DNA of 64,000 nucleotides from Candidatus Methanoplasma termitum (GTDB lineage Archaea; Thermoplasmatota; Thermoplasmata; Methanomassiliicoccales; Methanomethylophilaceae): NCBI RefSeq assembly GCF_000800805.1, contig NZ_CP010070.1, positions 124,001 to 188,000 of the forward strand, read 5' to 3'. Shown piece by piece: positions 1 to 8,140 of this stretch (position 1 is its first letter; each line of letters starts with the position of its first letter). The notes under the pieces were generated by a model. It saw only the letters and a program-made list of their open reading frames with translations, ran no database searches and was not told where the DNA came from. The position numbers and the translations under genes were made by a program.

Positions 1-211
1 AAAATTATTCTTAACTATAATGAGGTCGTCTTAAAATACTGCCTAAATTGAACCAAATTTAGTGATAGCAACTTGCGGAGATAGCAATATTTCTTGTTTT
101 GTGTTAGATAAGGCAGTTCATGGCCAAATGCTCGTCAGCCTTAATTTTTCAGTCTTTGAATAGCTTGACATTGAAAAGATTTTAAGGAGTTTGAAGGTTG
201 TTTTGTTTATT

Positions 212-1864
212 TCACACCACAGTTGATGAGCCGCCCTCTTGTGATATGCTTTTCAGTGTGAATACTATTGTCGTGGATCCAGATATCATGTCGATCTGGT
301 ATATGACTTTAGACGCAGAATCAATGTAGAAGGTAAGTCCGTCCGCTGTATCATTCCATATTTGGACAGACCTAGTGCCATCTCTCGTTTCGAGTGTCTT
401 AACAGAGCCACTGTTTTGTGCATTGACCAATAACCCTTGAGGATTATTTCCAAGAGAATACATTTCACCGATACCCATTGATGATAGATCATAAACAAAT
501 CCATATTGGCCGTTTGTACAATCCGCAACACATTTAACCTTCATCGTATAGCCGGTTCCGGCGGGGTCTGTAAGTGCATAATTATACGTTGTACCTACCG
601 AGTCGGATTGGGTGTATGAACCTGAGTTCTGCATTTTCAGAGCATAGTTTTTCAGTACGAAGGTTGTTGTTTTTCCGGAAACCATCAATATCATTTTGTA
701 CGGTAATCCTGTCATCTGATCAAGGTATTGTGTTGTCGTTACTCCACTTGTTGTTGTATTGACTACATTCAGCGTTTTCTGTCCGTCTACAGTATCCATT
801 GCCTGTGTGCCAACAAGCTGGTAGCCGCTGGTGTCTGGATTTTTAGACTCCAGAATATAATCTGAGCTGCTTCCACTTGATGCATAATATGTGGTCTTTA
901 CAAAATCTGAATCTGCATTTTGACCAATATACTCCAATTTCATCTCGGTGTACTGGCTCCCTGTAACTGTGTAATCCATCATCGATCCGGGTGCCATTTC
1001 AATGTCCGTACCGATATTGTCCACGACCTTTGCGACCGGGTCATAATACAGGTACAGCGTATCGCCCATACCGTCTGTGTACATCCATATGTGGGTGGTG
1101 GCACCGCTAGATGTGATGCCGCTCATATTTGTTTCCACCGCATCGATCGGCAATCCAAGCGGACTGTTGCTAATTGTGTCTATTGTGGATCCACCGAGAG
1201 AACTGAGATCATATTCGACGCCATACTGTCCGTTCCGGCAATCAGCGATGCACGTGCTCGTCACTGTATATGGTGTTCCGTCGTATGTCAGCGTGTAACT
1301 TTTTCCGGTGCCTATTGCGCTAGATTGCTTATACGAGCCCGAATTTTGCCTTATAAGACTATACTCATTCAAAACAGCGGTGACGGTAGAGTCCCCATTA
1401 ATCGTTGTTATCTTGTACACCAACCCGGTTGACGGATCTACAAATAATGTTGAGCCGTCAGTCAGATCAGTTGCCACATCCAGCATTTTTTCGCCGTCAT
1501 GTATAGTAGTTATCTTCTCTGTGCCAGTAACCTGATATTTACTGCCGCCGGGCTTAGCCATTGTGGAATAAAGCACGATATCGTTTCCGTTCACAGTGTA
1601 CGTAGTTTTAGCGAAATAAATGTCCTTACTTTGTCCGATTATTTCTGCTTTCAACTCTGTAATCGGCTCTCCTCCGGTAACTGTGAAATCCAGTGTTGTT
1701 CCAGGCGCCATTTCAGGGGTACCCTTTTGCTGGTTATCGCCGTTGTTTGTTACTATGATAAATACTGCGACGACCACAATGATAACGACAATGATCGCGA
1801 CGATCGCAAGCATGATGGTGCTTATTTTGCCAGAGGTGTCTATTTTCATTTTATTCAGTTGCAT
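212..1864 (-). CDS. Membrane-anchored extracytoplasmic protein with two internal repeats
   Basis: I do not recognise a named family. The protein (550 aa) has one hydrophobic segment at about residues 14-38 after a short basic N-terminus, so it is probably anchored with the bulk outside. The rest is two copies of a beta-rich unit of about 235 residues; both begin with a MAPG-x-x-x-D-[FY]-TVTG motif followed by an E-x-IGQ motif. Ser, Thr and Tyr are abundant, as in archaeal surface proteins. I chose the ATG at 1864 because GGAGG lies 6 bases ahead of it; an in-frame ATG at 1849 and an upstream extension to 1891 are less likely. A TATA box at 1933-1942 on this strand would give a leader of about 47 bases. 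No neighbour suggests a function. Confidence 0.75.
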   Translation of the reverse strand: MQLNKMKIDTSGKISTIMLAIVAIIVVIIVVVAVFIIVTNNGDNQQKGTPEMAPGTTLDFTVTGGEPITELKAEIIGQSKDIYFAKTTYTVNGNDIVLYSTMAKPGGSKYQVTGTEKITTIHDGEKMLDVATDLTDGSTLFVDPSTGLVYKITTINGDSTVTAVLNEYSLIRQNSGSYKQSSAIGTGKSYTLTYDGTPYTVTSTCIADCRNGQYGVEYDLSSLGGSTIDTISNSPLGLPIDAVETNMSGITSSGATTHIWMYTDGMGDTLYLYYDPVAKVVDNIGTDIEMAPGSMMDYTVTGSQYTEMKLEYIGQNADSDFVKTTYYASSGSSSDYILESKNPDTSGYQLVGTQAMDTVDGQKTLNVVNTTTSGVTTTQYLDQMTGLPYKMILMVSGKTTTFVLKNYALKMQNSGSYTQSDSVGTTYNYALTDPAGTGYTMKVKCVADCTNGQYGFVYDLSSMGIGEMYSLGNNPQGLLVNAQNSGSVKTLETRDGTRSVQIWNDTADGLTFYIDSASKVIYQIDMISGSTTIVFTLKSISQEGGSSTVV

Positions 1865-1932
1865 AGTTTTCCTCCATATGCAAGCGGGCACAATCCCCCC
1901 ATGCTCACTGTTACATTCGAAACGCCATTGTT

Positions 1933-1978
1933 ACTATAAATAGACCCGCACACCCCTCTTAAAAAGTACCTTTAAATA
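1933..1978. promoter_or_regulatory. Divergent promoters for the repeat protein and rpl15e
   Basis: Two TATA-like boxes lie in the 196-base gap between divergent genes. On the minus strand TATTTATAGT (1933-1942) serves the repeat protein. On the plus strand TTTAAATA (1971-1978), preceded by purine-rich AAAAAG, serves rpl15e and predicts a start near 2003 with a leader of roughly 55 bases. Inferred from spacing only. Confidence 0.5.
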
Positions 1979-2060
1979 GCTAATTTGTATGGGCGGTAGT
2001 ACAGAACTCAGTGTTCTGCCGGAAATGTGCCCTCTGGGTGAATCCGAAAAGGTGATTTAA

Positions 2061-2690
2061 ATGGCTGACGAAGATCAACAGCAAGAAGTACGCCCGGTCA
2101 ACGGGAAAAGTATGTACAGTTATATCGGGGAAGCTTGGAAGAACCCGAGCAAGACCTATTTGAAAGAGCTCAACCACCAGAGAAGGATCGAGTGGAGGAG
2201 AGAGGAGAACTTCATCAGGATCGAGAGACCCACAAGGCTTGACAGGGCAAGAGCCCTCGGATACAAGGCCAAACAGGGCTACGTCGTGGTGAGGGGACAC
2301 GTAAGGAAAGGTTCTTTCCAGAAGAGAGCTATCACTGCGGGAAGGAGACCTAAGAGAAAAGGTATCAACAAGATAACAACCGGCAAGAGCCTCCAGAGAA
2401 TGGCTGAGGAGAGAGCCGCGAAGAGATACCCCAACCTTGAGGTACTGAACTCCTACTGGGTCGGAGCGGACGGAATACAGGAGTGGTACGAGATCATCTT
2501 GGTCGATCCTGCGCACCCTGTGATCAAAGCGGATCCGAAAATCAACTGGATCTGTGAGTCCAACAACAAGAACCGCGTCTACCGCGGACTGACATCGGCA
2601 GGAATAGCCGGCCGCGGTCTGAGGAACAAAGGCAACGGTGCCGAGAAGAACAGGCCCTCGATCAAAGCAAAGGGAAGAAGAGGAAAGTAA
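2061..2690 (+). CDS. rpl15e: 50S ribosomal protein L15e
   Basis: Large-subunit ribosomal protein found in archaea and eukaryotes but not bacteria. At 209 residues it is slightly longer than the usual 185-200 because of an acidic N-terminal extension of about 15 residues. Typical L15e features are visible: MYSYIGEAW near the N-terminus, the [15 protein letters not shown] stretch at about residues 58-72, and the basic C-terminal tail ending [18 protein letters not shown] ahead of the ATG acts as ribosome binding site. The gene is monocistronic here, with a divergent promoter upstream and a convergent gene downstream. Identity is secure. Confidence 0.97.
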   Translation: MADEDQQQEVRPVNGKSMYSYIGEAWKNPSKTYLKELNHQRRIEWRREENFIRIERPTRLDRARALGYKAKQGYVVVRGHVRKGSFQKRAITAGRRPKRKGINKITTGKSLQRMAEERAAKRYPNLEVLNSYWVGADGIQEWYEIILVDPAHPVIKADPKINWICESNNKNRVYRGLTSAGIAGRGLRNKGNGAEKNRPSIKAKGRRGK

Positions 2691-2726
2691 CCTCTTCATA
2701 AACATTAACAAACTTATTTCCCGTCT

Positions 2727-3566
2727 TTATGACGGGAATGCTTCTTCTTTTATTGTTCTCAACATAAGGGAGACTTCCTCATCGCTCATGCCGACCGTCG
2801 GGAAGTACAGAGGTATCTTGTATTCCGTCACATCCTGTTGTTCCAGGTCAGATAACGATGCTCCCCTAACTATTCCCAGGATGTCCGGTGAAACGACATC
2901 CCCGTATTTCATTTCGGGATCATACCTTTCCAGGAGCGGTTGTTTATCCCCCCTGACAATGACCTTACAGCCGCGCTTCATCATCAGCCATGCCGAGAGG
3001 ACATCCCTTTCGCTTTTGACCTCCGCCAAGACCTTGCCCTGAGTGCCTAACGGGAGGCCTGCATGGCCTCTTACTGTCGTTACAAAAACATAGGCCTTAT
3101 TGTTCCTTACTTCAATAAAAAAGATAACATCTGGGTCAGTGAGTTTTACCCTCACGTTCTTGCTCTCGTTCGCAAGGAAGATCGCGGAACCGGCCTCTCT
3201 TCCCACATCGATGCTTGTGTATTTTTGATTCCCTTCCCTTCTCGCTTTGACGGCAAAGGATTCACCCCCCTTCAGTATATTCAGGGAGTATTTCGCTGCG
3301 GTCGAACAGATGTCCTCCATTGCGGAAGAACACGTTTCCGTGACAGAGAGGGACGCTATCCCGAACACTCTTCTTATCGTGCGTACCGCTGCATCTGTAT
3401 CCTCGGATTCGATGTAGAATCTCGAATCATTTTTCGTCACCAATGCTTCTATCCTGTCCGCGGCCAACATTGACATTATGTTGTCTTTGAGCCTGTTCTC
3501 GAACCTTACACGCACCGGCGTGCTTTTCAGGCCTATCTCCGAATATCTCGCAAGTATGATGGACAC
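2727..3566 (-). CDS. ThiI-like THUMP protein with degenerate PP-loop
   Basis: Resembles the N-terminal two thirds of ThiI, the tRNA uridine-8 sulfurtransferase: the N-terminal ferredoxin-like segment (LARYSEIGLKS, about residues 5-15), then a THUMP domain to about residue 165, then the characteristic GLPLGTQGKVL linker. In true ThiI the next residues form the ATP-binding PP-loop SGGxDS; here that position reads EVKSERDVLSAW, so the signature is gone. The Rossmann-like part is also shortened, since the whole protein is 279 aa against about 380-480 for ThiI. The frame is open throughout, so this is not a simple frameshift. It can plausibly bind tRNA but probably cannot adenylate it. GTG start with GGAGAG 5 bases upstream. 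Confidence 0.75.
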   Translation of the reverse strand: MSIILARYSEIGLKSTPVRVRFENRLKDNIMSMLAADRIEALVTKNDSRFYIESEDTDAAVRTIRRVFGIASLSVTETCSSAMEDICSTAAKYSLNILKGGESFAVKARREGNQKYTSIDVGREAGSAIFLANESKNVRVKLTDPDVIFFIEVRNNKAYVFVTTVRGHAGLPLGTQGKVLAEVKSERDVLSAWLMMKRGCKVIVRGDKQPLLERYDPEMKYGDVVSPDILGIVRGASLSDLEQQDVTEYKIPLYFPTVGMSDEEVSLMLRTIKEEAFPS

Positions 3567-3640
3567 TGTCTCTCCAATATGCCATTCGGATATATTCTTT
3601 CACCTCAAGAATTAATATCTTCGTACGCTCTTTCGGAGAT

Positions 3641-4462
3641 ATGGACCCGATGCTGATACTTGCCCTTTTAGCGGTCGGTATCGGCGCAAGCATCATCGGA
3701 ACGATCTTTGGTATCGGCGGCGGAATAATATTCATTCCGATCCTGACGGTATTATTAAAACTGTCAGCGAACGAGGCCGTTGCCGTGAGCCTTGTGGGTA
3801 TAATCGCGACCTCCACCGGTGCAGCATCATACTATGTAAAGCAGGGCGCCTCCAATGTCAGATTGGGATTGCTTCTCGAGATAACCACAACGCTGGGCGC
3901 CATGATGGGTGCATTCCTTGCCATATATGTTGCCAATTGGATCCTGCTTTGTGTATTCGCTTGCGTCCTGATCTACAGCGGAGCGACAATGATCCTCAAG
4001 AAAGAAAGAGTGATAGCCGACGCAGACGACGGAAGCGATATGTGCTTTTATTATTGCGACGAAAAAGACCCGGCAGAAAAAAGGTACAAGATCATCAACA
4101 TCAAAAGCGGCCTTGCGGTATGCACAGGTGCCGGCGTTCTTTCATCCATGACCGGGGTCGGCGGAGGCACCATCAAAGTTCCTTTGATGAACGTCCACAT
4201 GCACGTTCCGATCAAGGTCGCAAGCCCGACAAGCAGCTATATGATAGGAATAACCGCGTTTATGGGTGCAATAATCTACTTCATACAGGGAGAGCTTCTT
4301 CTCGACTATGCGGCCGCTATTGCGGTAGGCGCATTGATCGGCTCATTCATTGGTACGAGGGTGGCGAAGATGATCGATGCCGGACCTATGAGAAGATACT
4401 TCTCAATATTGCTCTTTGCGATCTCGATAATAATATTCCTTGAGGCAGGTGGTATCCTTTGA
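3641..4462 (+). CDS. TauE/SafE (DUF81) family membrane transporter
   Basis: Integral membrane protein of 273 aa with about eight hydrophobic helices in two halves, matching the TauE/SafE family of anion (sulfite, sulfoacetate) exporters. Each half opens with a glycine-rich motif: IFGIGGGIIFIP at about residues 23-34 and MTGVGGGTIKVP at about 170-181, a pattern typical of the family. A polar, charged loop of about 40 residues separates the halves. The substrate cannot be read from sequence. A TATA-like element near 3608-3617 sits about 28 bases before the ATG, so the mRNA may be leaderless. The next gene overlaps and is the usual small partner. Confidence 0.85.
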   Translation: MDPMLILALLAVGIGASIIGTIFGIGGGIIFIPILTVLLKLSANEAVAVSLVGIIATSTGAASYYVKQGASNVRLGLLLEITTTLGAMMGAFLAIYVANWILLCVFACVLIYSGATMILKKERVIADADDGSDMCFYYCDEKDPAEKRYKIINIKSGLAVCTGAGVLSSMTGVGGGTIKVPLMNVHMHVPIKVASPTSSYMIGITAFMGAIIYFIQGELLLDYAAAIAVGALIGSFIGTRVAKMIDAGPMRRYFSILLFAISIIIFLEAGGIL

Positions 4463-4728
4463 AGATGAATGCGGCCACCTCTCTTGCCCTCAGGATCTGC
4501 CTTTTTTCGGGGATAATCGTTCTTGCATTGGGATTGGTACTATCAGATCAGGATTACGGGCGGGATATACTTTGGGTCGGCATCCTTATCCTGGTTATAT
4601 CTCCATTCGTCGGCGTTCTGACGACATATGTATATCTGATCTCAGAAAAGGACTGGAAATGGGTAAAGGTCGCATCGGTGCTGATCGCGGTGATCGCAGT
4701 TTCTATAGTAATGTCCATTTTGAAGTGA
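4459..4728 (+). CDS. DUF1634-like small membrane protein, TauE partner
   Basis: 89-residue protein with three predicted hydrophobic helices (about residues 8-28, 37-60 and 69-88). Small DUF1634 membrane proteins are commonly encoded directly after TauE/SafE genes in archaea, and size, topology and position fit. The TTG start at 4459 overlaps the TGA of the upstream gene, which implies translational coupling; an in-frame ATG at 4465 is the alternative start. It probably forms a complex with or assists the transporter, but that is inference from linkage. I see no catalytic motif. Confidence 0.7.
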   Translation: MKMNAATSLALRICLFSGIIVLALGLVLSDQDYGRDILWVGILILVISPFVGVLTTYVYLISEKDWKWVKVASVLIAVIAVSIVMSILK

Positions 4729-4744
4729 GTAAGAAAGTGTTCAC

Positions 4745-4906
4745 TCATCTCTTTTTTTTGCACTGCGCGCAGACGGAACCATCTTTTACAGTTGAGCACC
4801 CGGCGCATCCTCCGCACTTGATAGATCTGTACGTGAAGTAAGCGGAGATGATGATCACGACCAGTACGACGGTCCCTATAAGAAAAGTGGCTGCTTCAGG
4901 AGACAT
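4745..4906 (-). CDS. FeoB-associated Cys-rich membrane protein
   Basis: A 53-residue reading frame: one N-terminal hydrophobic helix (about residues 8-25) followed by a cytoplasmic cysteine cluster, CGGCAGC at 31-37 and CAQC at 46-49, ending in basic KKKR. This is the layout of the small Cys-rich proteins often encoded after feoB. Its ATG lies inside the last codons of feoB (11-base overlap) and is preceded by GGAGGAGG, a strong ribosome binding site. It presumably helps deliver or sense iron at the FeoB pore; the role is not proven in the family. Easily missed because of its size. Confidence 0.88.
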   Translation of the reverse strand: MSPEAATFLIGTVVLVVIIISAYFTYRSIKCGGCAGCSTVKDGSVCAQCKKKR

Positions 4907-7010
4907 TGGTCCTCCTCCTCAATATGCCGAACGGTTCCTTTGCGATGACAATATAGATCAATACCGCAAGTACGATCACTGCCGGAACGATCCCCAACCC
5001 CAACCCATTACCGAAGAACAATCCTGCGAATTGGTAGACGATCAAAGAGATCGAGTATGCCAATATGCATTGGTATGCGACCGCTTTCGCGGTCTCTTTC
5101 CATGATCCGAGTTCCGCCCGCATCGCACCCATCGCTGCGACACACGGGGCGCATATCATGTTGAAGATAAGGAAAGAATACCCAGCCGCAGGCGTCAGCA
5201 TGCTTCCGACAATGTTCCACAATCCTTCTCCGCTGCTTTCGGAACTGAACAAGACCCCCATCGTTCCGACGATATTCTCTTTTGACAACAAGCCTGTGAT
5301 CGTAGCAGTGGTGAACTGCCAATCATCGCCGTATCCAAGCGGTACAAATACGTACCTCAGGACGTTTCCTATGTCCGCCATCATCGAGTCGTTCGGATCG
5401 ACCGTGTGCATTCCCCAGTCGAACGTGGACAGGAACCAAACGGCGATGCATGCCAACAAAACGAACGTTCCAGCATTCCTGACAAATGCCCACGCCCTTT
5501 CGAACATCGATCTCACCACACTAACGAAATGCGGAATGTGATATTGAGGAAGTTCCATTATGAAGGGCGAAGGAGTGCCCGCAAGCGACTTCCACTTTTT
5601 GAGGATCACTCCAGACATAAGTATGCATATTATTCCTATGACATACACAGAAATGGCAACAAAGGCGCTGCGCCCGAAAAGCGCACCCGCTATCATGGCT
5701 ATGACAGGCAGCTTTGCCGAGCATGGAATGAACGTTACCACCATCGCGGTGATCTTTCTCTCTGTCCTGCCTTCTATGGTCCTCGATGCCATGATGCCGG
5801 GCACACCGCACCCCATTCCCACCAGAACGGCTATGAACGACTTCCCCGAAAGCCCGAACCTGCGTAGAATGTGGTCCATGATGAAGGCGACCCTTGCCAT
5901 GTAGCCGCATTCTTCGAGTATCACCAGCACCAGGAACAGCACGAGTATCTGCGGCAGGAAACCTATTACCGCACCGACACCGGCGATTATCCCATTGACT
6001 ATAAGTCCGGTCAGCCAATCGGCGGCGCCGGCATCCGTCAGCCAACTCTTGGCGGAAGGCATCACTGTGTTTGCGATGTAGTTGTTGAGTTCGGCGGTCC
6101 CCCAGCCCCCGATCGTCTCTATAGCAATAAAATAGATCGCGAACATAATGAGAATGAAGATCGGTATGCCCAGCCAGCGGTTCGTTACTATCCGGTCTAT
6201 TCTGTCAGAGGTCGTTTCATTCCTTATCACGCCGCTTTTATCAAGAGATCCGCCCAAGATCTTGCCGATGAGCTCATATCTTTCCTCAGCGACAATACTG
6301 TCCGCGTCCCAGCCCATCTCCCTTTCCATCAAGGAAACGATGGTCTCGATCTCACCTTTGGTCTCTCGATCTATTTTTGCTCCTGCCTTCTCGTCCTTCT
6401 CGAGAAGTTTGATAGCATACCATCTTTTGACATTATCAGGTACTTTTCCCTTTATGCAGCCCTCTGCCATGGACACGTACATTTCGAGTTCTTTTGAGAA
6501 TCTCAACCCAGTGCTGTGTTCTGTTCCGACCACTGACATCACGGTTTCGGTGAGCTCATTGACGCCATGCCCTTTCACTGCGGTCGTTTCGACTATCTTG
6601 CAACCAAGATCTTTTGATAACTTGGCAACGTCTATCCTGATGCCGCTATTGGCAGCCACATCCATCATGTTAAGCGCAATGATGGTCGGAATTCCAATAG
6701 ACAAGATCTGGGTCGTCAGATAAAGGTTCCTTTCCAAATTCGAAGCGTCCACGATGTTGATCACTGCGTCGGGACGTTCGTTCAGCAAAAAGTCCCTCGT
6801 AACGATCTCTTCCGGCGAGTACGGAGATAATGAATATATGCCGGGAAGATCGACGATTATCACATCCTCTCTGTTCCTGAGGTTTCCTTCTTTCAATTCG
6901 ACCGTAACACCGGTCCAATTCCCGACACGCTGTGAACTCCCTGTGAGTTTATTGAAAAGGGAAGTCTTTCCGCAGTTCGGATTTCCTGCCAAGGCTATCT
7001 TTACTGTCAT
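4896..7010 (-). CDS. feoB: Ferrous iron transport protein B
   Basis: GTP-dependent ferrous iron importer of the cytoplasmic membrane. The N-terminal G domain has G1 GNPNCGKTS at residues 8-16, the DLPG motif of G3 at about 54 and NMMD as G4 at about 113. A helical regulatory segment follows to about residue 280. The C-terminal membrane domain carries the conserved [11 protein letters not shown] motif in its first gating region and [13 protein letters not shown] shortly after. The length of 704 aa is typical. GGGAG lies just ahead of the ATG. feoA is 70 bases upstream and the Cys-rich companion overlaps the end, so the three form one operon under the feoA operators. Confidence 0.97.
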   Translation of the reverse strand: MTVKIALAGNPNCGKTSLFNKLTGSSQRVGNWTGVTVELKEGNLRNREDVIIVDLPGIYSLSPYSPEEIVTRDFLLNERPDAVINIVDASNLERNLYLTTQILSIGIPTIIALNMMDVAANSGIRIDVAKLSKDLGCKIVETTAVKGHGVNELTETVMSVVGTEHSTGLRFSKELEMYVSMAEGCIKGKVPDNVKRWYAIKLLEKDEKAGAKIDRETKGEIETIVSLMEREMGWDADSIVAEERYELIGKILGGSLDKSGVIRNETTSDRIDRIVTNRWLGIPIFILIMFAIYFIAIETIGGWGTAELNNYIANTVMPSAKSWLTDAGAADWLTGLIVNGIIAGVGAVIGFLPQILVLFLVLVILEECGYMARVAFIMDHILRRFGLSGKSFIAVLVGMGCGVPGIMASRTIEGRTERKITAMVVTFIPCSAKLPVIAMIAGALFGRSAFVAISVYVIGIICILMSGVILKKWKSLAGTPSPFIMELPQYHIPHFVSVVRSMFERAWAFVRNAGTFVLLACIAVWFLSTFDWGMHTVDPNDSMMADIGNVLRYVFVPLGYGDDWQFTTATITGLLSKENIVGTMGVLFSSESSGEGLWNIVGSMLTPAAGYSFLIFNMICAPCVAAMGAMRAELGSWKETAKAVAYQCILAYSISLIVYQFAGLFFGNGLGLGIVPAVIVLAVLIYIVIAKEPFGILRRRTNVS

Positions 7011-7080
7011 ATTCTCCCTCTCTCATTGAACAAGTAAGGTTCCGTCTGCGGTTCGGGACGCATATAGGCGTTCGATCGCT

Positions 7081-7401
7081 TCAGGCGGGAACATAGAATA
7101 TCTTCGACGCAATCGCTCTGTCCATAGCTATCCTCGAACCCTTTATGTCAAGGATCATGTTCCCCGCATTCTCATTGATCACAGATACACGAGCCCCTAT
7201 AACGAATCCGAGCTCACAAAGGAATTTCCTTGTATCTTGCTTTGCGGTGACCATTACTATCTTTCCGCCGTCGCCGATCTTCGCGGTGACCAACGGTACG
7301 CCGCTTGCAGACGCATCTTCGAGCGGGATGCACATACTTCCTGTGCACACCCCCTTACATATGTTATTCTCCGCATTCTTGCAGTCACATCCTCTGTCCA
7401 T
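7081..7401 (-). CDS. feoA: FeoA with Cys-rich N-terminal extension
   Basis: Small SH3-like cytoplasmic partner of FeoB. The FeoA core occupies about residues 30-106, with LCELGFVIGARV and a C-terminal IAMDRAIASKIFV-type ending. Unlike ordinary FeoA (about 75 aa) it has an extra 28-residue N-terminus with five cysteines at positions 5, 7, 15, 19 and 24, which could bind iron or an Fe-S centre; that is inference. The ATG sits only two bases from a perfect palindrome and about 25 bases from a TATA box (AATATTAAATAC on this strand), so the transcript is probably leaderless and directly repressible. First gene of the feoAB operon. Confidence 0.92.
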   Translation of the reverse strand: MDRGCDCKNAENNICKGVCTGSMCIPLEDASASGVPLVTAKIGDGGKIVMVTAKQDTRKFLCELGFVIGARVSVINENAGNMILDIKGSRIAMDRAIASKIFYVPA

Positions 7402-7403
7402 GA

Positions 7404-7445
7404 TTTTAGGATATCCTAAAAGTATTTAATATTAGGCATTCCTAA
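7404..7445. promoter_or_regulatory. Paired metalloregulator operators flanking the feoA TATA box
   Basis: An 18-bp perfect palindrome, TTTTAGGATATCCTAAAA (7404-7421), contains TTAGG-N4-CCTAA. A second TTAGG-N4-CCTAA site (7432-7445) lies with its centre 26 bp away. The likely TATA box of feoA sits between the two. This half-site is typical of DtxR/IdeR/TroR-type iron or manganese repressors, so iron-dependent repression of feoAB is the natural reading. The regulator gene is not in the window. Confidence 0.85.
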
Positions 7446-7569
7446 AAACTTGATTTTAAAGAAAGAAGATAAATCCTCTTAAAGACCCAGACGCCGTTTT
7501 TGATAATATTCTTATATTATGCTCATATGAAATGACGCCAGACACACGACCTACCGATAGTCAAAATAG

Positions 7570-7653
7570 TGCAGGGGAAGGGATTTGAACCCTTGGACCA
7601 CTAAGGACTAGACCCTGAATCTAGCGTCGTTGGCCAGGCTTGACTACCCCTGC
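7570..7653 (-). tRNA. tRNA-Leu (anticodon CAG)
   Basis: Class II tRNA of 84 nt including discriminator A73. Acceptor GCAGGGG pairs with CCCCTGC; the anticodon arm is CTAGA-TTCAGGG-TCTAG, giving anticodon CAG for CUG codons; a long variable arm and a TTCAAAT T-loop follow. The 3' CCA is not encoded. A TATA box (TTTTATATG) lies about 25-30 bases upstream on the minus strand. Confidence 0.95.
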
Positions 7654-7689
7654 TTATTCGGGCTGATTCACTTTTTCATATAAAAGAGG

Positions 7690-7719
7690 TACGTGCACAT
7701 TCTAAAATTTGTGCACGTA
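7690..7719. terminator. Perfect 10-bp inverted repeat with T-tract
   Basis: TACGTGCACA and TGTGCACGTA form a perfect 10-bp stem around a 10-base loop, followed on the plus strand by a T-rich run. Both neighbours are on the minus strand: the repeat lies 3' of the 72-residue gene and just upstream of the tRNA-Leu promoter. It may insulate the two or act as a protein-binding site; its exact role is open. Confidence 0.4.
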
Positions 7720-7736
7720 TTTTTGTTTTTTTAGGC

Positions 7737-7955
7737 TCAAGCCTTCATTATTTTCATCCATCCGCCGCTCTCATAGATGGCGAGCTTTCTCTGTTTAAGT
7801 ATCGACTCGAACTCATCCCATGTGATGACCGATAATCTGTTGTTGCTTCCCTTTGTGAATTGGACACCCGATGTTCCCTTTACTTTTCCGGGCTTAAGAC
7901 CCTTGTTTTGTGCGATCTGCTTCGCTTTCGCGAGGTCAATTTTTTCCATTACCAT
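7737..7955 (-). CDS. Small conserved-looking basic protein
   Basis: 72-residue protein with no signal or membrane segment and no family I can name. It is rich in Lys, Gly and Ser, with a KGLKPGKVKGTSGVQF stretch in the first half and a Trp-containing second half (ITWDEFESILKQRKL), suggesting a compact alpha/beta fold, perhaps nucleic-acid binding. The ATG at 7955 is preferred because GGGAG lies 8 bases ahead; the GTG at 7964 falls within that site, and ATG 7949 is also possible. A TATA-like CTTTTAAATATT lies upstream. Function unknown. Confidence 0.65.
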   Translation of the reverse strand: MVMEKIDLAKAKQIAQNKGLKPGKVKGTSGVQFTKGSNNRLSVITWDEFESILKQRKLAIYESGGWMKIMKA

Positions 7956-8140
7956 CTCTTTCACTCCCTTATGCCTGCTGGCATAGTGTAAAATAAATAT
8001 CCAGATGGGAAATATTTAAAAGTTATTGCCATAAAGAGGGAAATTGGGGCGAAAAACAATATTTTTGAGGTATTTTTTGTGCTGGCTCAGGTTCCGCGCA
8101 ATCGCAAGAAATATCAATCGGAATATTTCTTTGGATACTG

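Noticed and set aside
920-1432. A 170-codon frame on the plus strand inside the two-repeat membrane protein.
   Set aside because: Fully antisense, with Cys/His-rich composition typical of a shadow frame and no promoter.
1980-2711. A 243-codon minus-strand frame over rpl15e.
   Set aside because: Antisense to a secure ribosomal protein gene.
2727-3566. Loss of the ThiI PP-loop through a frameshift.
   Set aside because: The frame continues without interruption past the expected motif and ends in plausible protein sequence, so point divergence or a domain loss fits better.
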